Notes: generated by a model from the sequence alone, not told the origin. Positions 52,896-62,189 are shown, numbered from the stretch's first letter. The stretch is DNA of 64,000 bases from Hydrogenophaga sp. 2FB (GCF_005503365.1 NZ_SCML01000002.1:1-64000), one strand, 5' to 3'. Program-made: numbers and translations.

Positions 52896-54308
52896 TCAAA
52901 TTCGAGCGCGACTTCGGGTTGGGCTGGAATTTGATGGGGCAGGACTGGCGGCTGCACTTGCGGTGATAGTCGCCATCATGAGTTCTGCGTTCTCGTGTGG
53001 ACGGAGAAGGTCCTGCCACCTATGTGGGATGACCTGGCCGGTTGTTTCCATCTCAGATCGAAGTAAGGAAGGTGATCCAACAAGATCGAGCAGCGCTTGA
53101 AGAAAGTGGGCCGTGGCCCCGGAGAAGGTTGAGGGCGCATGCTCCGGATTTGTTGGATCCTGAAGGTGACGACAGCATGCCTGGAAGAGGAGGGTGGCAG
53201 CCTTTGAACGATCCTTCTCAAGGTCAAGCTCCCCGATGACCAAGAGACATCGTTGCGCTGCCGCATAGCCGTCATCGCTCAGAAATGTGCGCCGCTCCAC
53301 CAGGCTTGGGAACACGTTCTCGCGCATCCAGGGGTCCTTTGCAAGGCGCTGAACATCAGCACTTTTCAGCACGAACCCTGGGTCCATGGATCTGCCGCGC
53401 GCGATGTTCATGATGAGGTCGCAGAACGCGGAACGGTTGCGCGCATGGACTTTTTCATCGTATTCCGCTGAAGCCGGGTCCAGGAAAGGGGTCCATTGAC
53501 GCTTACGCCGATCGGGCTTTCGAAAGGTGTTGAGCTCGCCGCATGAGATCGCAAAATCAATGTTCGAGCTGCTCCATTCCGCAAGAGGGCCCGCGACTGG
53601 TTGGCCGAGCCAGTGCTCCCTCAACATCGTGCGTGCCAACATGTTGTTGGTCATCGGCAGGTGCAGGGTCCCCTCCACGCATGGATGCCTCGCAAAGTTC
53701 GTCAACGTATCCTTGTCGTACCCCAGGCTGGAGTTTGGAAGCACAGCGAAAGCTGACTTCTTCAACGCCATTCCGAGAGGGAGCATGTCCTGCATGAGTT
53801 TGGAGCCTGTAGAACGCTGAACCTGAATCGATGGGTGCATGAGCACTGGAAAGCGGATCAGAATGTCGCAGATGTCCTTCCGCGCTTTCATCATCAGTCC
53901 GCGCCAATGGGGCACGTCCATCGAAGACGTGGATGAAAGCAACCCAAAAGATGCTGCCACGCGCTGAGCAATCGTGGGCAGGAAGCGTTCAAAGCCAGAG
54001 AATTCATACCCCGCGTTCACATCGAACTGCTGCTGCTGAGGGTTCTCTGGGGACCAGGCCAAAGGCATGGCCACAATGGCCTCGGCGATACCACCGATTT
54101 TTGGCCGGTGCCAGGTCTTCCGGCAAATATCGAGGTCAGGCTGGGAGTAGCCCGCCGACAGGAAAGAAAGTGACTCGGCGCCCTTCTTGATGAACCCTGG
54201 CTTCAAACTGAGTTCCTGCAGACCCCTGAGATGGTCATCGCTGAAACGTGCATCGCCGACAAGTTCGGCCGCCATTGTCCCAGGTGGTGGAAGTGCGGTA
54301 AGTGACAT
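52896..54308 (-). CDS. Unknown protein, distant paralog family member 3
   Basis: 470 residues. It resembles the two 445-residue paralogs at ICDILIRFPVLMHPSIQVQR near residue 145 and FAVLPNSSLGYDKDTLTNFARHPCVEG near 183, in the same order and spacing, but diverges elsewhere. It ends in an Ala/Ser/Pro linker and SSPTRSRARI, an Arg-rich tail. It follows the helicase gene by 15 bp. No enzymatic motif is seen. Confidence 0.6.
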   Translation of the reverse strand: MSLTALPPPGTMAAELVGDARFSDDHLRGLQELSLKPGFIKKGAESLSFLSAGYSQPDLDICRKTWHRPKIGGIAEAIVAMPLAWSPENPQQQQFDVNAGYEFSGFERFLPTIAQRVAASFGLLSSTSSMDVPHWRGLMMKARKDICDILIRFPVLMHPSIQVQRSTGSKLMQDMLPLGMALKKSAFAVLPNSSLGYDKDTLTNFARHPCVEGTLHLPMTNNMLARTMLREHWLGQPVAGPLAEWSSSNIDFAISCGELNTFRKPDRRKRQWTPFLDPASAEYDEKVHARNRSAFCDLIMNIARGRSMDPGFVLKSADVQRLAKDPWMRENVFPSLVERRTFLSDDGYAAAQRCLLVIGELDLEKDRSKAATLLFQACCRHLQDPTNPEHAPSTFSGATAHFLQALLDLVGSPSLLRSEMETTGQVIPHRWQDLLRPHENAELMMATITASAAASPAPSNSSPTRSRARI

Positions 54309-54323
54309 GGCTGCTGTTTCAGG

Positions 54324-57300
54324 CTACGCGCGGAGGTAACGCCGAGCCGACGCCGGGAGCTTGAAGCCCGAGCTGGGAGAGGGGGGCTGCTGATGCTCTT
54401 CCTCGGCCTTGTTCGTCGCTGCTTTTTCCTGCGCAGCTGGGGTCCTGGATGCTTGCCCCCCGCCTTTGCTGAGCATGTTGAGTCGCGTCATGACTCCAGA
54501 TGGAACTTGGCTTGTGGGGGTTGGCTGGGCGGACTGGTTCACTGCAGGCCTCTGGCTGGGCGCTGGAGCTGCCGAGGCCGACGCAGCAGGGGTGCGGGTC
54601 GACAACATGCCGCGGCGCTGCCAAGGCTTGAGGTCGGCTGCAACTGGAGACGACTTCGACTCGTCGCGTGTCGCCGTCGGGGGGGTGACCTTCGGTATGG
54701 TCGGGGTGTGATGCGCAGGCTTGAGCTGCGCGTCCGATCGTTCGACAATTCCACGAAGAGAAACGTGCACCTTCTGCCCGATGACCTGGTCCCACGTGTT
54801 TTTCGTTCCGCCGTCAGCCGGTGTATCGCCTTCACCAAAGGTGTAGGCAATGACTGAGTCAACGCGCTTGGCGACTTTCTCGTTGCGCGCGAACATACCT
54901 CGGTATCCACTCGCCGCAGGCTCGGTTGTCACCTGTATCTCGCACATCAGAGCGCAATGGAGTTCTTCCAGACTGTTGATGCCCGTCGCCTGGTGGAACC
55001 GCTGGTGATAGTAGTTGGCGGCGGTAGCGGAGCTCTGCCCTGGCCCTTGGAACTGGATGTCGTCAAAAGGGGCAGGCAGGTGTAGCTCGAGGCCTTTGAC
55101 ATGCCCCTGCAGGTAGACATGGACCGCAAGGTGATCTGCCCAGGCGGCGCCACCGCTCACCAGAATGTCATCCGGTCCAACGCGACTGCGCAGGTCAGCG
55201 ACCATTGCATCCCAAAGAACCCGATTCATGGTTTCGCTTTTGTCGCGGCCAGCGGTGCCAATGACCGCGATGCGGCGTCCAGCGCCATCTGCCTTGGCCG
55301 CGGGGGCGGAGGGGGATTCCGCTTCCCGCATCATTGGTGCTTGGACCTCGTGATTTCGGAAGCGATTCGCTTTCGGCGCAGTCGGCTCCTGACGGTCATC
55401 CAGGCGGTTGAGCCTGTGGTCCGGAAGTTCAGCAAGGAAGCGGCTCGATTCGGCTTCACGGGATTCGCCGTTGCTCATGCGTTCAAGAGCATGGCTCAAC
55501 GTCAATGTCTTGCGTGCACGGGTCAAGGCGACGTACATCAGTCGACGCTCTTCCTGCAGGCCGGGACCATCGTCTTGGTCGACGTATTGATCCTGAGCGA
55601 TGCCGCCCACGTAGAGCATCCGCGCCCCTTCTTCCAGCGAGCGCCCGTTCCCGCGTTCTTCGTCTTCGGTGATCGCTCGGTTGTGGGGGAAAACGCCTTC
55701 TTCGAGGCCCGCGATGTACACGTGGTCGAACTCGAGGCCTTTTGAGGAATGCACGGTCATCAGGCTGACCGTGTTTTTCTTGCTCATGTCCGACTCGGAA
55801 GTCGATGTCATGAGCGCCACAAAGGACAGATATTCGGGGAGTTGTTCGGTCGCGAACTGCAAATCAGGGTGTTCGAGCTCGAACTGTCGGGCAGCCGAAA
55901 TCAGCTCCGCGATGTTGTCCATCCGCTCCTTGGCTTCTTCCTCGCTTGATTTGCTGCCAGCGCCTTCATCTGCGTAGTGCTTGGCAATCCCTGTCTTTTC
56001 GACCAGCGACTCGATGAGACGCGAAAGCGGCATCGCCACGGCGGCGTCAGCAAGATCAAGGATCGTGGAGCTGAAGGCGTGAAGCTGGCGGAGCTTCTTT
56101 TGTGCGGCCGCGTTTCCAATGGACCCTGGATTGGCCTCCATGAGTGAAACACGTTTGTCCACCATCTCGATCATCGAGATGCGATCACCCTGGGCCTGTT
56201 GGCGCAGATCTTCGAGCGTTCGCTCACCGATACCACGTGGAGGGAAGTTGGCCACACGGACGAAGGACAGGTCTCGAGAGATGTCGGCAACCAAGTCAAG
56301 GTAGGCCATGACGTTCTTGATCTCCTGGCGCTCATAGAAGCGGAAGCCGCCATAGACCGTCAGGGGAACACCGAGCTTGTTGAGTTCCTGCTCAAGCGCG
56401 CGGCTTTGCATGTTCGTCCGGTACAGAACCGCTACCTCGGAGGGTGATACACCGTCGGTTTTGATCCGCTCATAGATCTTGGACGCAATCGAGGACGCTT
56501 CAAAATGGCCATTCCCATAGGTGACCAGGTCGATCGCGTCGCCAGTGTCGGCTTTTGAGGTCCGCAGGACCTTTCCCAGTCGGTTGGTATTGCGCTCGAT
56601 GATGGCGTTGGCCGCCTCCAGGATGTGGGGGAGGGAGCGGTAGTTCTGCTCAAGGCGGATCATCCGGCCTTTGGGGTGCGCTGGCGTTGCCGCCATGTGC
56701 TTCAGAAACCGGCCCATGTTGCGTGGGTCGGCGCCGCGGAACGCGTAGATGCTTTGATCGTCATCGCCAACGGCAGTGACGTGGCACTTGGGGCCCTTCA
56801 TCAGGGTCAGCCACTCGAACTGGATGTCGTTCGTGTCCTGGAACTCGTCGACCAAAATTGCCTTGAAGCGCCCTTGGTACTCTTCTCGCACCTCTTTGTT
56901 GGAGCGAAGGAGCTCAACAGCGCGCGTCAGTAGATCCTGAAAATCGAGCAACCCTTGGCGGTCCATTCGAGCCTGGTACTCACCGAAGACGGCCTCCATC
57001 TGCTCAGCGTCTGGGGAGGTGACCGAGATGACCGTTGTGATGACCTCAGGCTTTTTCCCTCGCTCCTTCTTCGCGTTGATGTGGTTCACGCACTGCTTGG
57101 GGGTCACAAACACGACGTCTTCGTCGTCTTCGTCGGAGCGGGCGGGTTCACCTGCCTTTGCCAGTGGATCAGCCGCAGAAAGAAGATCGGTTTCTGGCTT
57201 GATGAGCGAGGCGAGCTTCTTGGCTTCCTTGATGGAGGCTTTTGTGAGGCCGAAATCCTTCAGGATGTTTCTGACCAGCGACTCCTGGCCATCGGTGTCG

Positions 57301-57821
57301 AGAATGGCGAATGCTTTCGGGAGGCCTGCTGCAGCGTAGTTCTCGCGAAGGATCCGATTGCACAGGCTGTGGAATGTGCCAACCCACAACTCGTTCACGG
57401 CGCTTTTGTTCAGCAGTGCACGCAGCCGGTGCTTCATCTCCTGTGAGGCCTTGTTGGTGAACGTGACGGCCATGACGTCGGAGGCTTGGACCGTCGGGGC
57501 GCCGTCAGTGACCAGGCGAGCAACGCGTGCCGTCAAAACCGAGGTCTTGCCTGAGCCGGCTGCTGCCAGAACCAGTGCAGACTCATGAGGCATGAAGACT
57601 GCTTCGTGCTGCTCTGTGTTCAACCGCTCATAGAGTGAGTCTCGATTGGACTTGCGCTCCTCCTCACGACGCGCGAATGCGGCAGCTGTGTCCTCCTCTG
57701 GTGGCTGAGTCGATCCTTCTGGAGCGATTGATGGCGAAGCGAGAGATGCCCCAGCTTCAAAATACTGGTCGGGGGCTCCCCATGCGTCGTCGCCAAAGGG
57801 ATCGTCAAACATTGTGCTCAT
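54324..57821 (-). CDS. UvrD/PcrA-like SF1 helicase fused to a SLOG-like domain
   Basis: 1165 residues. The helicase part (about 65-790) has all motifs: LVLAAAGSGKTSV near 86, VDEFQDTND near 324, GDDDQSIYAFRGADPRN, LEQNYRSLPHILEAAN, TVHSSKGLEFDHVYIAGLEEGVFPHNRA and EERRLMYVALTRARKT near 760. An extra 40 residues between the last two include LEEGARMLYVGG, like a worn copy of motif VI. Residues about 840-1010 form a second domain (RRIAVIGTAGRDKSE, VSGGAAWADHLAVHVYLQG, GGTKNTWDQ) that looks like a SLOG/LOG Rossmann fold. A Pro/Ala linker and SARRYLRA end the protein. UvrD proteins normally stop near 720-770 residues. Confidence 0.85.
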   Translation of the reverse strand: MSTMFDDPFGDDAWGAPDQYFEAGASLASPSIAPEGSTQPPEEDTAAAFARREEERKSNRDSLYERLNTEQHEAVFMPHESALVLAAAGSGKTSVLTARVARLVTDGAPTVQASDVMAVTFTNKASQEMKHRLRALLNKSAVNELWVGTFHSLCNRILRENYAAAGLPKAFAILDTDGQESLVRNILKDFGLTKASIKEAKKLASLIKPETDLLSAADPLAKAGEPARSDEDDEDVVFVTPKQCVNHINAKKERGKKPEVITTVISVTSPDAEQMEAVFGEYQARMDRQGLLDFQDLLTRAVELLRSNKEVREEYQGRFKAILVDEFQDTNDIQFEWLTLMKGPKCHVTAVGDDDQSIYAFRGADPRNMGRFLKHMAATPAHPKGRMIRLEQNYRSLPHILEAANAIIERNTNRLGKVLRTSKADTGDAIDLVTYGNGHFEASSIASKIYERIKTDGVSPSEVAVLYRTNMQSRALEQELNKLGVPLTVYGGFRFYERQEIKNVMAYLDLVADISRDLSFVRVANFPPRGIGERTLEDLRQQAQGDRISMIEMVDKRVSLMEANPGSIGNAAAQKKLRQLHAFSSTILDLADAAVAMPLSRLIESLVEKTGIAKHYADEGAGSKSSEEEAKERMDNIAELISAARQFELEHPDLQFATEQLPEYLSFVALMTSTSESDMSKKNTVSLMTVHSSKGLEFDHVYIAGLEEGVFPHNRAITEDEERGNGRSLEEGARMLYVGGIAQDQYVDQDDGPGLQEERRLMYVALTRARKTLTLSHALERMSNGESREAESSRFLAELPDHRLNRLDDRQEPTAPKANRFRNHEVQAPMMREAESPSAPAAKADGAGRRIAVIGTAGRDKSETMNRVLWDAMVADLRSRVGPDDILVSGGAAWADHLAVHVYLQGHVKGLELHLPAPFDDIQFQGPGQSSATAANYYHQRFHQATGINSLEELHCALMCEIQVTTEPAASGYRGMFARNEKVAKRVDSVIAYTFGEGDTPADGGTKNTWDQVIGQKVHVSLRGIVERSDAQLKPAHHTPTIPKVTPPTATRDESKSSPVAADLKPWQRRGMLSTRTPAASASAAPAPSQRPAVNQSAQPTPTSQVPSGVMTRLNMLSKGGGQASRTPAAQEKAATNKAEEEHQQPPSPSSGFKLPASARRYLRA

Positions 57822-57845
57822 AGAAGGACCGCTGGTTGTGCTCTG

Positions 57846-58817
57846 TCAGGGGCGATTGCGACGCGCCACTGCGGGGGCCGAGAGTTGAGTCGAGTCAGCT
57901 TTGGACGAAAGGTCGAGATCGCCGAACGAGGGGCCGACAAACTCATTCACCGTCAACTCGATATCGGCCAGGCGTAAGCGGGTTTGCTCGAGGCCGAAAT
58001 AGTTGATGGTGCTTTCAAGGGCGTAGTGCATGGCTTTCTTGACGCGCTCATCGTCGGCAAGGGGTTCTTGCATCATCGACAGGGCGTCAAACATCACCAT
58101 GCGCATGTAGTTGTGCTGCTCGCGCGGCATCCAGTCAGCCTGGATATGGATGTCGTGTGCGAGACCCTCGAACACAGCAGCCTTACCCGCGCCGTCGTAT
58201 GCCAGGGTCACCAACTCCCCGGGCTTGACCTCACGCTCCAGGGCCATGTTTTCATGGATGACAACGCTGTTGCCGTCGATGGACTGCGCTGAGTAGTTCT
58301 CCGAAACGGCCAGCAGCTTGCCGCTCGTGATGCCAGTGGCAGCCGCTGCAGGCTTGAGGAACCGAACGATTTCGATCTTGAGTTCGAGTTCAGAGAGTTT
58401 TCGGACGGCGGCCAACTCAGGATCAAGATCACCTTCAATGGGAACCAGTGCCAGCTCTTCAAATTTGGACGCCTTCGCCGGCGCGTTGAACTCTCCCACC
58501 CTGCGCTCAACCAGTTCGCTTTTGAAGAGATCGACGACAGGACGGAATTTGCGCTCAATCGGGTTTTCGGCAACAAGGGGTCGCCAAGCTGCCACGGGCT
58601 TGTCCGTCATCCACAGCCCGCCCACAAACAGCACGCGCGTGGTGATGGCGGAGGCCTTGATCTCCGGTCGCGTGACAAAGGCTCCTGAGCTTTGGGGGGC
58701 GCGATGAGGTGGCGCCCACTCAAGGAGGCTGCCATAGGCGTCCGCATTTCGATCAATGGCGCCGGACTTTCGCGCTGAAATCGGGCTGGCTGCGAGGGTG
58801 GGATTGGTGACTTGCAT
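57846..58817 (-). CDS. Unknown protein with a KfrB-like domain
   Basis: 323 residues. Residues about 165-220 (ITSGKLLAVSENYSAQSIDGNSVVIHENMAL, then GELVTLAYDGAGKAAVFEG) match the pattern of the KfrB domain found in plasmid stability and relaxase-associated proteins. The rest is unrecognised, with helical FEELALVPIEGDLDPELAAVRKLSELELKIEIVRFLK in the middle and a tail ending SAPAVARRNRP. Second-to-middle gene of the minus-strand operon, 24 bp before the helicase gene. A role with DNA transfer or helicase partners is suggested by the domain only. Confidence 0.6.
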   Translation of the reverse strand: MQVTNPTLAASPISARKSGAIDRNADAYGSLLEWAPPHRAPQSSGAFVTRPEIKASAITTRVLFVGGLWMTDKPVAAWRPLVAENPIERKFRPVVDLFKSELVERRVGEFNAPAKASKFEELALVPIEGDLDPELAAVRKLSELELKIEIVRFLKPAAAATGITSGKLLAVSENYSAQSIDGNSVVIHENMALEREVKPGELVTLAYDGAGKAAVFEGLAHDIHIQADWMPREQHNYMRMVMFDALSMMQEPLADDERVKKAMHYALESTINYFGLEQTRLRLADIELTVNEFVGPSFGDLDLSSKADSTQLSAPAVARRNRP

Positions 58818-58830
58818 GAATGATCCTTTT

Positions 58831-59667
58831 TCAGTGTGGTCGCGTACGGGACTTCGTCGGCACCGCTGGCGCGGCTTCGACCCGAATCTGAGCCTGAGAG
58901 ATTCGATACTCCTGGACCTCTTTGGCGATGAAGTTCAAGTCGCCACCATCAATTCGAATGAGCGGGATCGTCTCGCCGATGAAATCGTTCGAGAAAGCAG
59001 CCACCGCTCTGTCCATGACGCTGCGCGTCGTGTTCACGAAGCCCTCGGGCACGACTGTTCCCACAAGAGCGCCGAGGTGGTCTGTTACCACCCAGCCATG
59101 AATCTTGCGTACGGACCTTCCGTTCTCGTCCTTCTTTGCCTGGGTGTGAAATACTTGGTAGCCAACGAGAGTTTTGTCAGCGTTCTCGGGGCTGTTGATG
59201 ATCTTGAGGAAGTCGGCAAGCCCAGGCTGCCATCCGCGCGCTTCGGTGAAATACTTCAGGTCACTCTTGCGCAGATCACCCAGGCCGAAGTTGAAGCCGT
59301 TGCAATGAGTTTGGCTTCTCGGCCGAATGAAGGTCGAGAACTGCGTGTTGCTCGACACATTTCCGCGCATGAAACCGCCGCTGCGATTGCACTGATCGTC
59401 GAAAATCTTCAAGCCAGATTGCACATTGCGCGGATCGAATGGCATCAGCGCTGCATCGATATGCCAATGGCGATCACGAAACACAGTGTCCGTGGCGAGA
59501 TCTCTTGACTCGTACATGCTGATCACTTCAGCGGCCGACTGGAGCTGAGGCTGAACCAGGGCGCCATGAGTGGTGCCACTTGCCGGCGCGAGGACGCGAA
59601 CAATTCGACTCAGAGAACCATCTTCTGCGTTGACGGTTGAAACGCAAGCGTGATGTGCCATTGTCAA
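58831..59667 (-). CDS. Unknown plasmid protein with Arg-rich tail
   Basis: 278 residues, no recognised family. It is coupled by a four-base overlap (ATGA) to the gene upstream. Segments such as FRDRHWHIDAALMPFDPRN, FNFGLGDLRKSDLKYFTEARGWQPGLADFLKIIN and KIHGWVVTDHLGALVGTVVPEGFVNTTRSVMDRAV suggest a globular alpha/beta protein with several His and Asp residues but no standard motif. It ends VEAAPAVPTKSRTRPH. It precedes the KfrB-like gene by 13 bp. Confidence 0.6.
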   Translation of the reverse strand: MTMAHHACVSTVNAEDGSLSRIVRVLAPASGTTHGALVQPQLQSAAEVISMYESRDLATDTVFRDRHWHIDAALMPFDPRNVQSGLKIFDDQCNRSGGFMRGNVSSNTQFSTFIRPRSQTHCNGFNFGLGDLRKSDLKYFTEARGWQPGLADFLKIINSPENADKTLVGYQVFHTQAKKDENGRSVRKIHGWVVTDHLGALVGTVVPEGFVNTTRSVMDRAVAAFSNDFIGETIPLIRIDGGDLNFIAKEVQEYRISQAQIRVEAAPAVPTKSRTRPH

Positions 59668-60380
59668 ACTCCGGTGAATGGCGAGGGGGTGCCAAGCAGG
59701 GTTCGGGTCGAACGATCCGCTGAGAGACCATGCGCGCTCGCCAATTCGAGCTCGGATTCAGCATCTAAGGCGGTCTTGTAGACCTTCCCGGCAAACACGT
59801 CGGCAATGATCTTGGTCACGGGAGTGTGGAGAGCCATGACTGCGGTTTTCACCTCCGCGCGAGCATTCAAGCTGATTTCGGCCTGCGTCGCTTCGGCTTG
59901 CGTAGGATGGACGGAATGCACTTTGATTCCTCGTTCATTCTCAGGACGGAAGAGAAGAACAAACCCACCTGACTCATTTCCACCGAGTTGGTAAGGCAGG
60001 TTTGGTGGGACCTCCAGACTGCGTGCATTGGGCTTCTCTGCCTCAATGGCTGCATCCGCATCGGAAAACACCAGGCGGGCGTTCGACATGCCGCCACTGG
60101 AGACATCCAGAAAGACCTTGGGCTGTGCGCCGGCCATGACTTCGGCTCCTGCCGAACTGAGCGCTGCCTGGAGCACAGGAACGGCATTGGCACGGTGACA
60201 TGCGGCCCAAGCTGCGCCTTCAATATCGGCGCGCACAATGCCGAAGGGGTACTTGGCAGCGTGCTCAACGCTGATGCAGACAACGATGGCCTCACGAACT
60301 CCAGCCTGAAGCGGCTCATTGGGTTTGTAGCCGGCCGCGACACCGTTGTTGAGGGTAAGTGTTGTTGCGATTTTGGACAT
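59664..60380 (-). CDS. Unknown plasmid protein
   Basis: 238 residues, no recognised family. It starts MSKIATTLTLNNGVAAGYKPNEPLQAGVREAIVVCISVEHAAKYPFGIVRADIEGAAWAACHRA and contains ARLVFSDADAAIEAEKPNARSLEV. Mixed alpha/beta, acidic, no membrane span. Unlike its neighbours it lacks the Arg-rich tail. It follows the ankyrin-like gene by 13 bp and overlaps the next gene. Confidence 0.6.
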   Translation of the reverse strand: MSKIATTLTLNNGVAAGYKPNEPLQAGVREAIVVCISVEHAAKYPFGIVRADIEGAAWAACHRANAVPVLQAALSSAGAEVMAGAQPKVFLDVSSGGMSNARLVFSDADAAIEAEKPNARSLEVPPNLPYQLGGNESGGFVLLFRPENERGIKVHSVHPTQAEATQAEISLNARAEVKTAVMALHTPVTKIIADVFAGKVYKTALDAESELELASAHGLSADRSTRTLLGTPSPFTGV

Positions 60381-60393
60381 GGGGATCTCCGAT

Positions 60394-61344
60394 TTAGATG
60401 GAAGCCGTGCGGCGGCGATTGACCGTGGCTTGGCCGGTCGCTGAGGTTGGCGATGGCGATGCAGCTACTGCCTGCTGGATCGTGCGATTCATCACCTTGG
60501 CCTGAATGGAAGGGATGTACTCGGCCATGTCGTTGACGCGCATCCGCTCAAAGATGTCCAGGGCACCATCAGTCCTTGCGCCGAGTGATACGAGAGCCTC
60601 AAGAGCGACGCCATTTTTGGTACCAAGAGCTGCCGAAACGGGATGTCCAGATGACCCAGACCAGTCATCAGTGAGATCCAGGCCGGCCTTTGTCATCCGC
60701 GCCAGCACCTGAATGGCCACCTTCACAAATGCAGCTTCTTTCCAGTCACCTTCACGAACAAGTACCGTTGCCATGTAAGGATCCGGAACAAGTCCGGCAT
60801 TCATGAGCGCGAAGCACAGTTTTGGAAAGGCTACTGGCTTGGCTTTTGCCCCGCCAAAGACCCAGTTGTTGAAAGCGATCTGTAGGAGGGAATGGACCCC
60901 GTTGTCTGGCACCTTTGCATCAGGAAAGATCTCATCGGCACGAGCTCCAAGAGACAGGAGCAGCAGGGCATCCTTTTCACTGTCGCTGGAAACAGCTGCG
61001 TGAATGAGACCTCCGAATCGTGGGTCGGTCTCGGAAGGTGAGTTGATGTCGTATCCCGAGGACAAGGCCACAAGAACACCCGCCTGAAAATGCTCGCGCA
61101 AGCAGGCAATGGCAAACGGCATGGGTCCGACCCTGCCGTTGTCATGTTTCATCTGTAGGTGTTCATGGGCGATGGACGGGTCTTTCGCCAAAACCTGCAT
61201 CACCTGGCCAATGTTGCCGGTGCTCAGTGCAGCCGCGATCAGCTCGAGCACGCGAGTTCGCTGTGCACCTTCCAGAAGCTTCGGCGGTGGTGGACCTGTC
61301 CGGATGGCTAGCGAAGCCAGAAGTGGGTTGAATGTCGTGGACAT
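60394..61344 (-). CDS. Ankyrin-like repeat protein with Arg-rich tail
   Basis: 316 residues from MSTTFNPLLASLA; the frame extends to 61428, but that part contains the operator motif. Repeat-like units are seen: GNIGQVMQVLAKDPSIAHE, PFAIACLREHFQAGVLVALSSGYDINSPSE, GGLIHAAVSSDSEKDALLLLSLGARADEI and PVSAALGTKNGVALEALVSLGARTDGALDIFE, which have the ankyrin spacing and the G-A-x-x-D ends. Ankyrins bind other proteins. It ends with a Ser/Ala/Pro linker and NRRRTASI. First gene of the long minus-strand operon. Confidence 0.75.
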   Translation of the reverse strand: MSTTFNPLLASLAIRTGPPPPKLLEGAQRTRVLELIAAALSTGNIGQVMQVLAKDPSIAHEHLQMKHDNGRVGPMPFAIACLREHFQAGVLVALSSGYDINSPSETDPRFGGLIHAAVSSDSEKDALLLLSLGARADEIFPDAKVPDNGVHSLLQIAFNNWVFGGAKAKPVAFPKLCFALMNAGLVPDPYMATVLVREGDWKEAAFVKVAIQVLARMTKAGLDLTDDWSGSSGHPVSAALGTKNGVALEALVSLGARTDGALDIFERMRVNDMAEYIPSIQAKVMNRTIQQAVAASPSPTSATGQATVNRRRTASI

Positions 61345-61409
61345 TTCGACGGTCCTCGTCGGTGCCCAAGGAATGTTGAGGGCGTGATCAGAATCAATTG
61401 AGTGCAGTA

Positions 61410-61518
61410 TAAGAGATATCAAATACACCTACCACCGATTCGAAGAAAAAAGCCTGAAATCCAACCACTGGTCGAAAAACAGTTCCACCAGTTGCGAAGA
61501 AGCGGTGTAAGAGATATC
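61410..61518 (+). promoter_or_regulatory. Two TAAGAGATATC operators in a divergent promoter
   Basis: Perfect copies at 61410-61420 and 61508-61518, 98 bp apart, between the ankyrin-headed operon and the gene at 61527. The second is only nine bases before that gene's ATG. On the minus strand the first overlaps a TATACT-type -10. Confidence 0.6.
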
Positions 61519-61526
61519 TTAAAAGC

Positions 61527-62159
61527 ATGAGCACAATCACCGCACCTTCAAGACTGGATCGCATCAAGCATCGCCAGGCTGCCGCACAGGCGGGCGTTCG
61601 GGGTGCGGCCTTGCGTACGCACGGCACAGACGTGGTCACGGACGATAGGCGGCGCAAAACACGCAGGCCAGCGGCGTCCGCCGTGGAGGGCCTGACGGGA
61701 GCGGACAAGGAGACCTCAACGTTTGCATCTGCAGATTCGCTCGAGGTTGACCTCATGTCTCACTTCGATGCAGCAGCAGAACACGCGCTGCGAAAAGAAT
61801 TTGATGAGACCTTGTTTGCCATCGGTCAAGTGCATGGCTACAAGCAGGAGGACAGCGATTTTGTACGAAACCACCACCTCCCTGAGGGGGTCGATCTGTT
61901 TGAAGATCTGACGGCGCGAACTTCCGTAAAAGAGAGGATTCGGTCCTGGCTGGTTGACTTGGTCGTGTTCGACTGGGTTGCGCCGGCAGATCTTGAGCAT
62001 TTGGCACGGCGTGCACGATCCACCTTCCGCATGGATGTCATGGGCATGCTTGAGGACGAGAATGGCACACCATACCCCGGGGTGGCCACCAGGCAGTTCA
62101 TTGAAAAAGCCAAACGTTCATCCACTTCCTCGAAGAGAGGCCGGGCAACGATGGGCTGA
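61527..62159 (+). CDS. Unknown plasmid protein
   Basis: 210 residues. The N-terminal 60 residues are basic and Arg/Ala-rich (RLDRIKHRQAAAQAGVRGAALRTHGTDVV, then DDRRRKTRRPAAS), like a DNA-binding or disordered arm. The rest is helical and acidic (HALRKEFDETLFAIGQVHGYKQEDSDFV, VVFDWVAPADLEHLARRARSTFRMDVMG) and ends SSTSSKRGRATMG. No family recognised. Its start lies immediately after the second operator, so the transcript is likely to have a very short leader. Confidence 0.6.
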   Translation: MSTITAPSRLDRIKHRQAAAQAGVRGAALRTHGTDVVTDDRRRKTRRPAASAVEGLTGADKETSTFASADSLEVDLMSHFDAAAEHALRKEFDETLFAIGQVHGYKQEDSDFVRNHHLPEGVDLFEDLTARTSVKERIRSWLVDLVVFDWVAPADLEHLARRARSTFRMDVMGMLEDENGTPYPGVATRQFIEKAKRSSTSSKRGRATMG

Positions 62160-62160
62160 G

Positions 62161-62189
62161 GTTCGGCGCTTAGATGCGAGGCGCCGAAC
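62161..62189. terminator. Bidirectional terminator
   Basis: GTTCGGCGC (62161-62169) pairs perfectly with GCGCCGAAC (62181-62189) between convergent genes. Confidence 0.65.
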
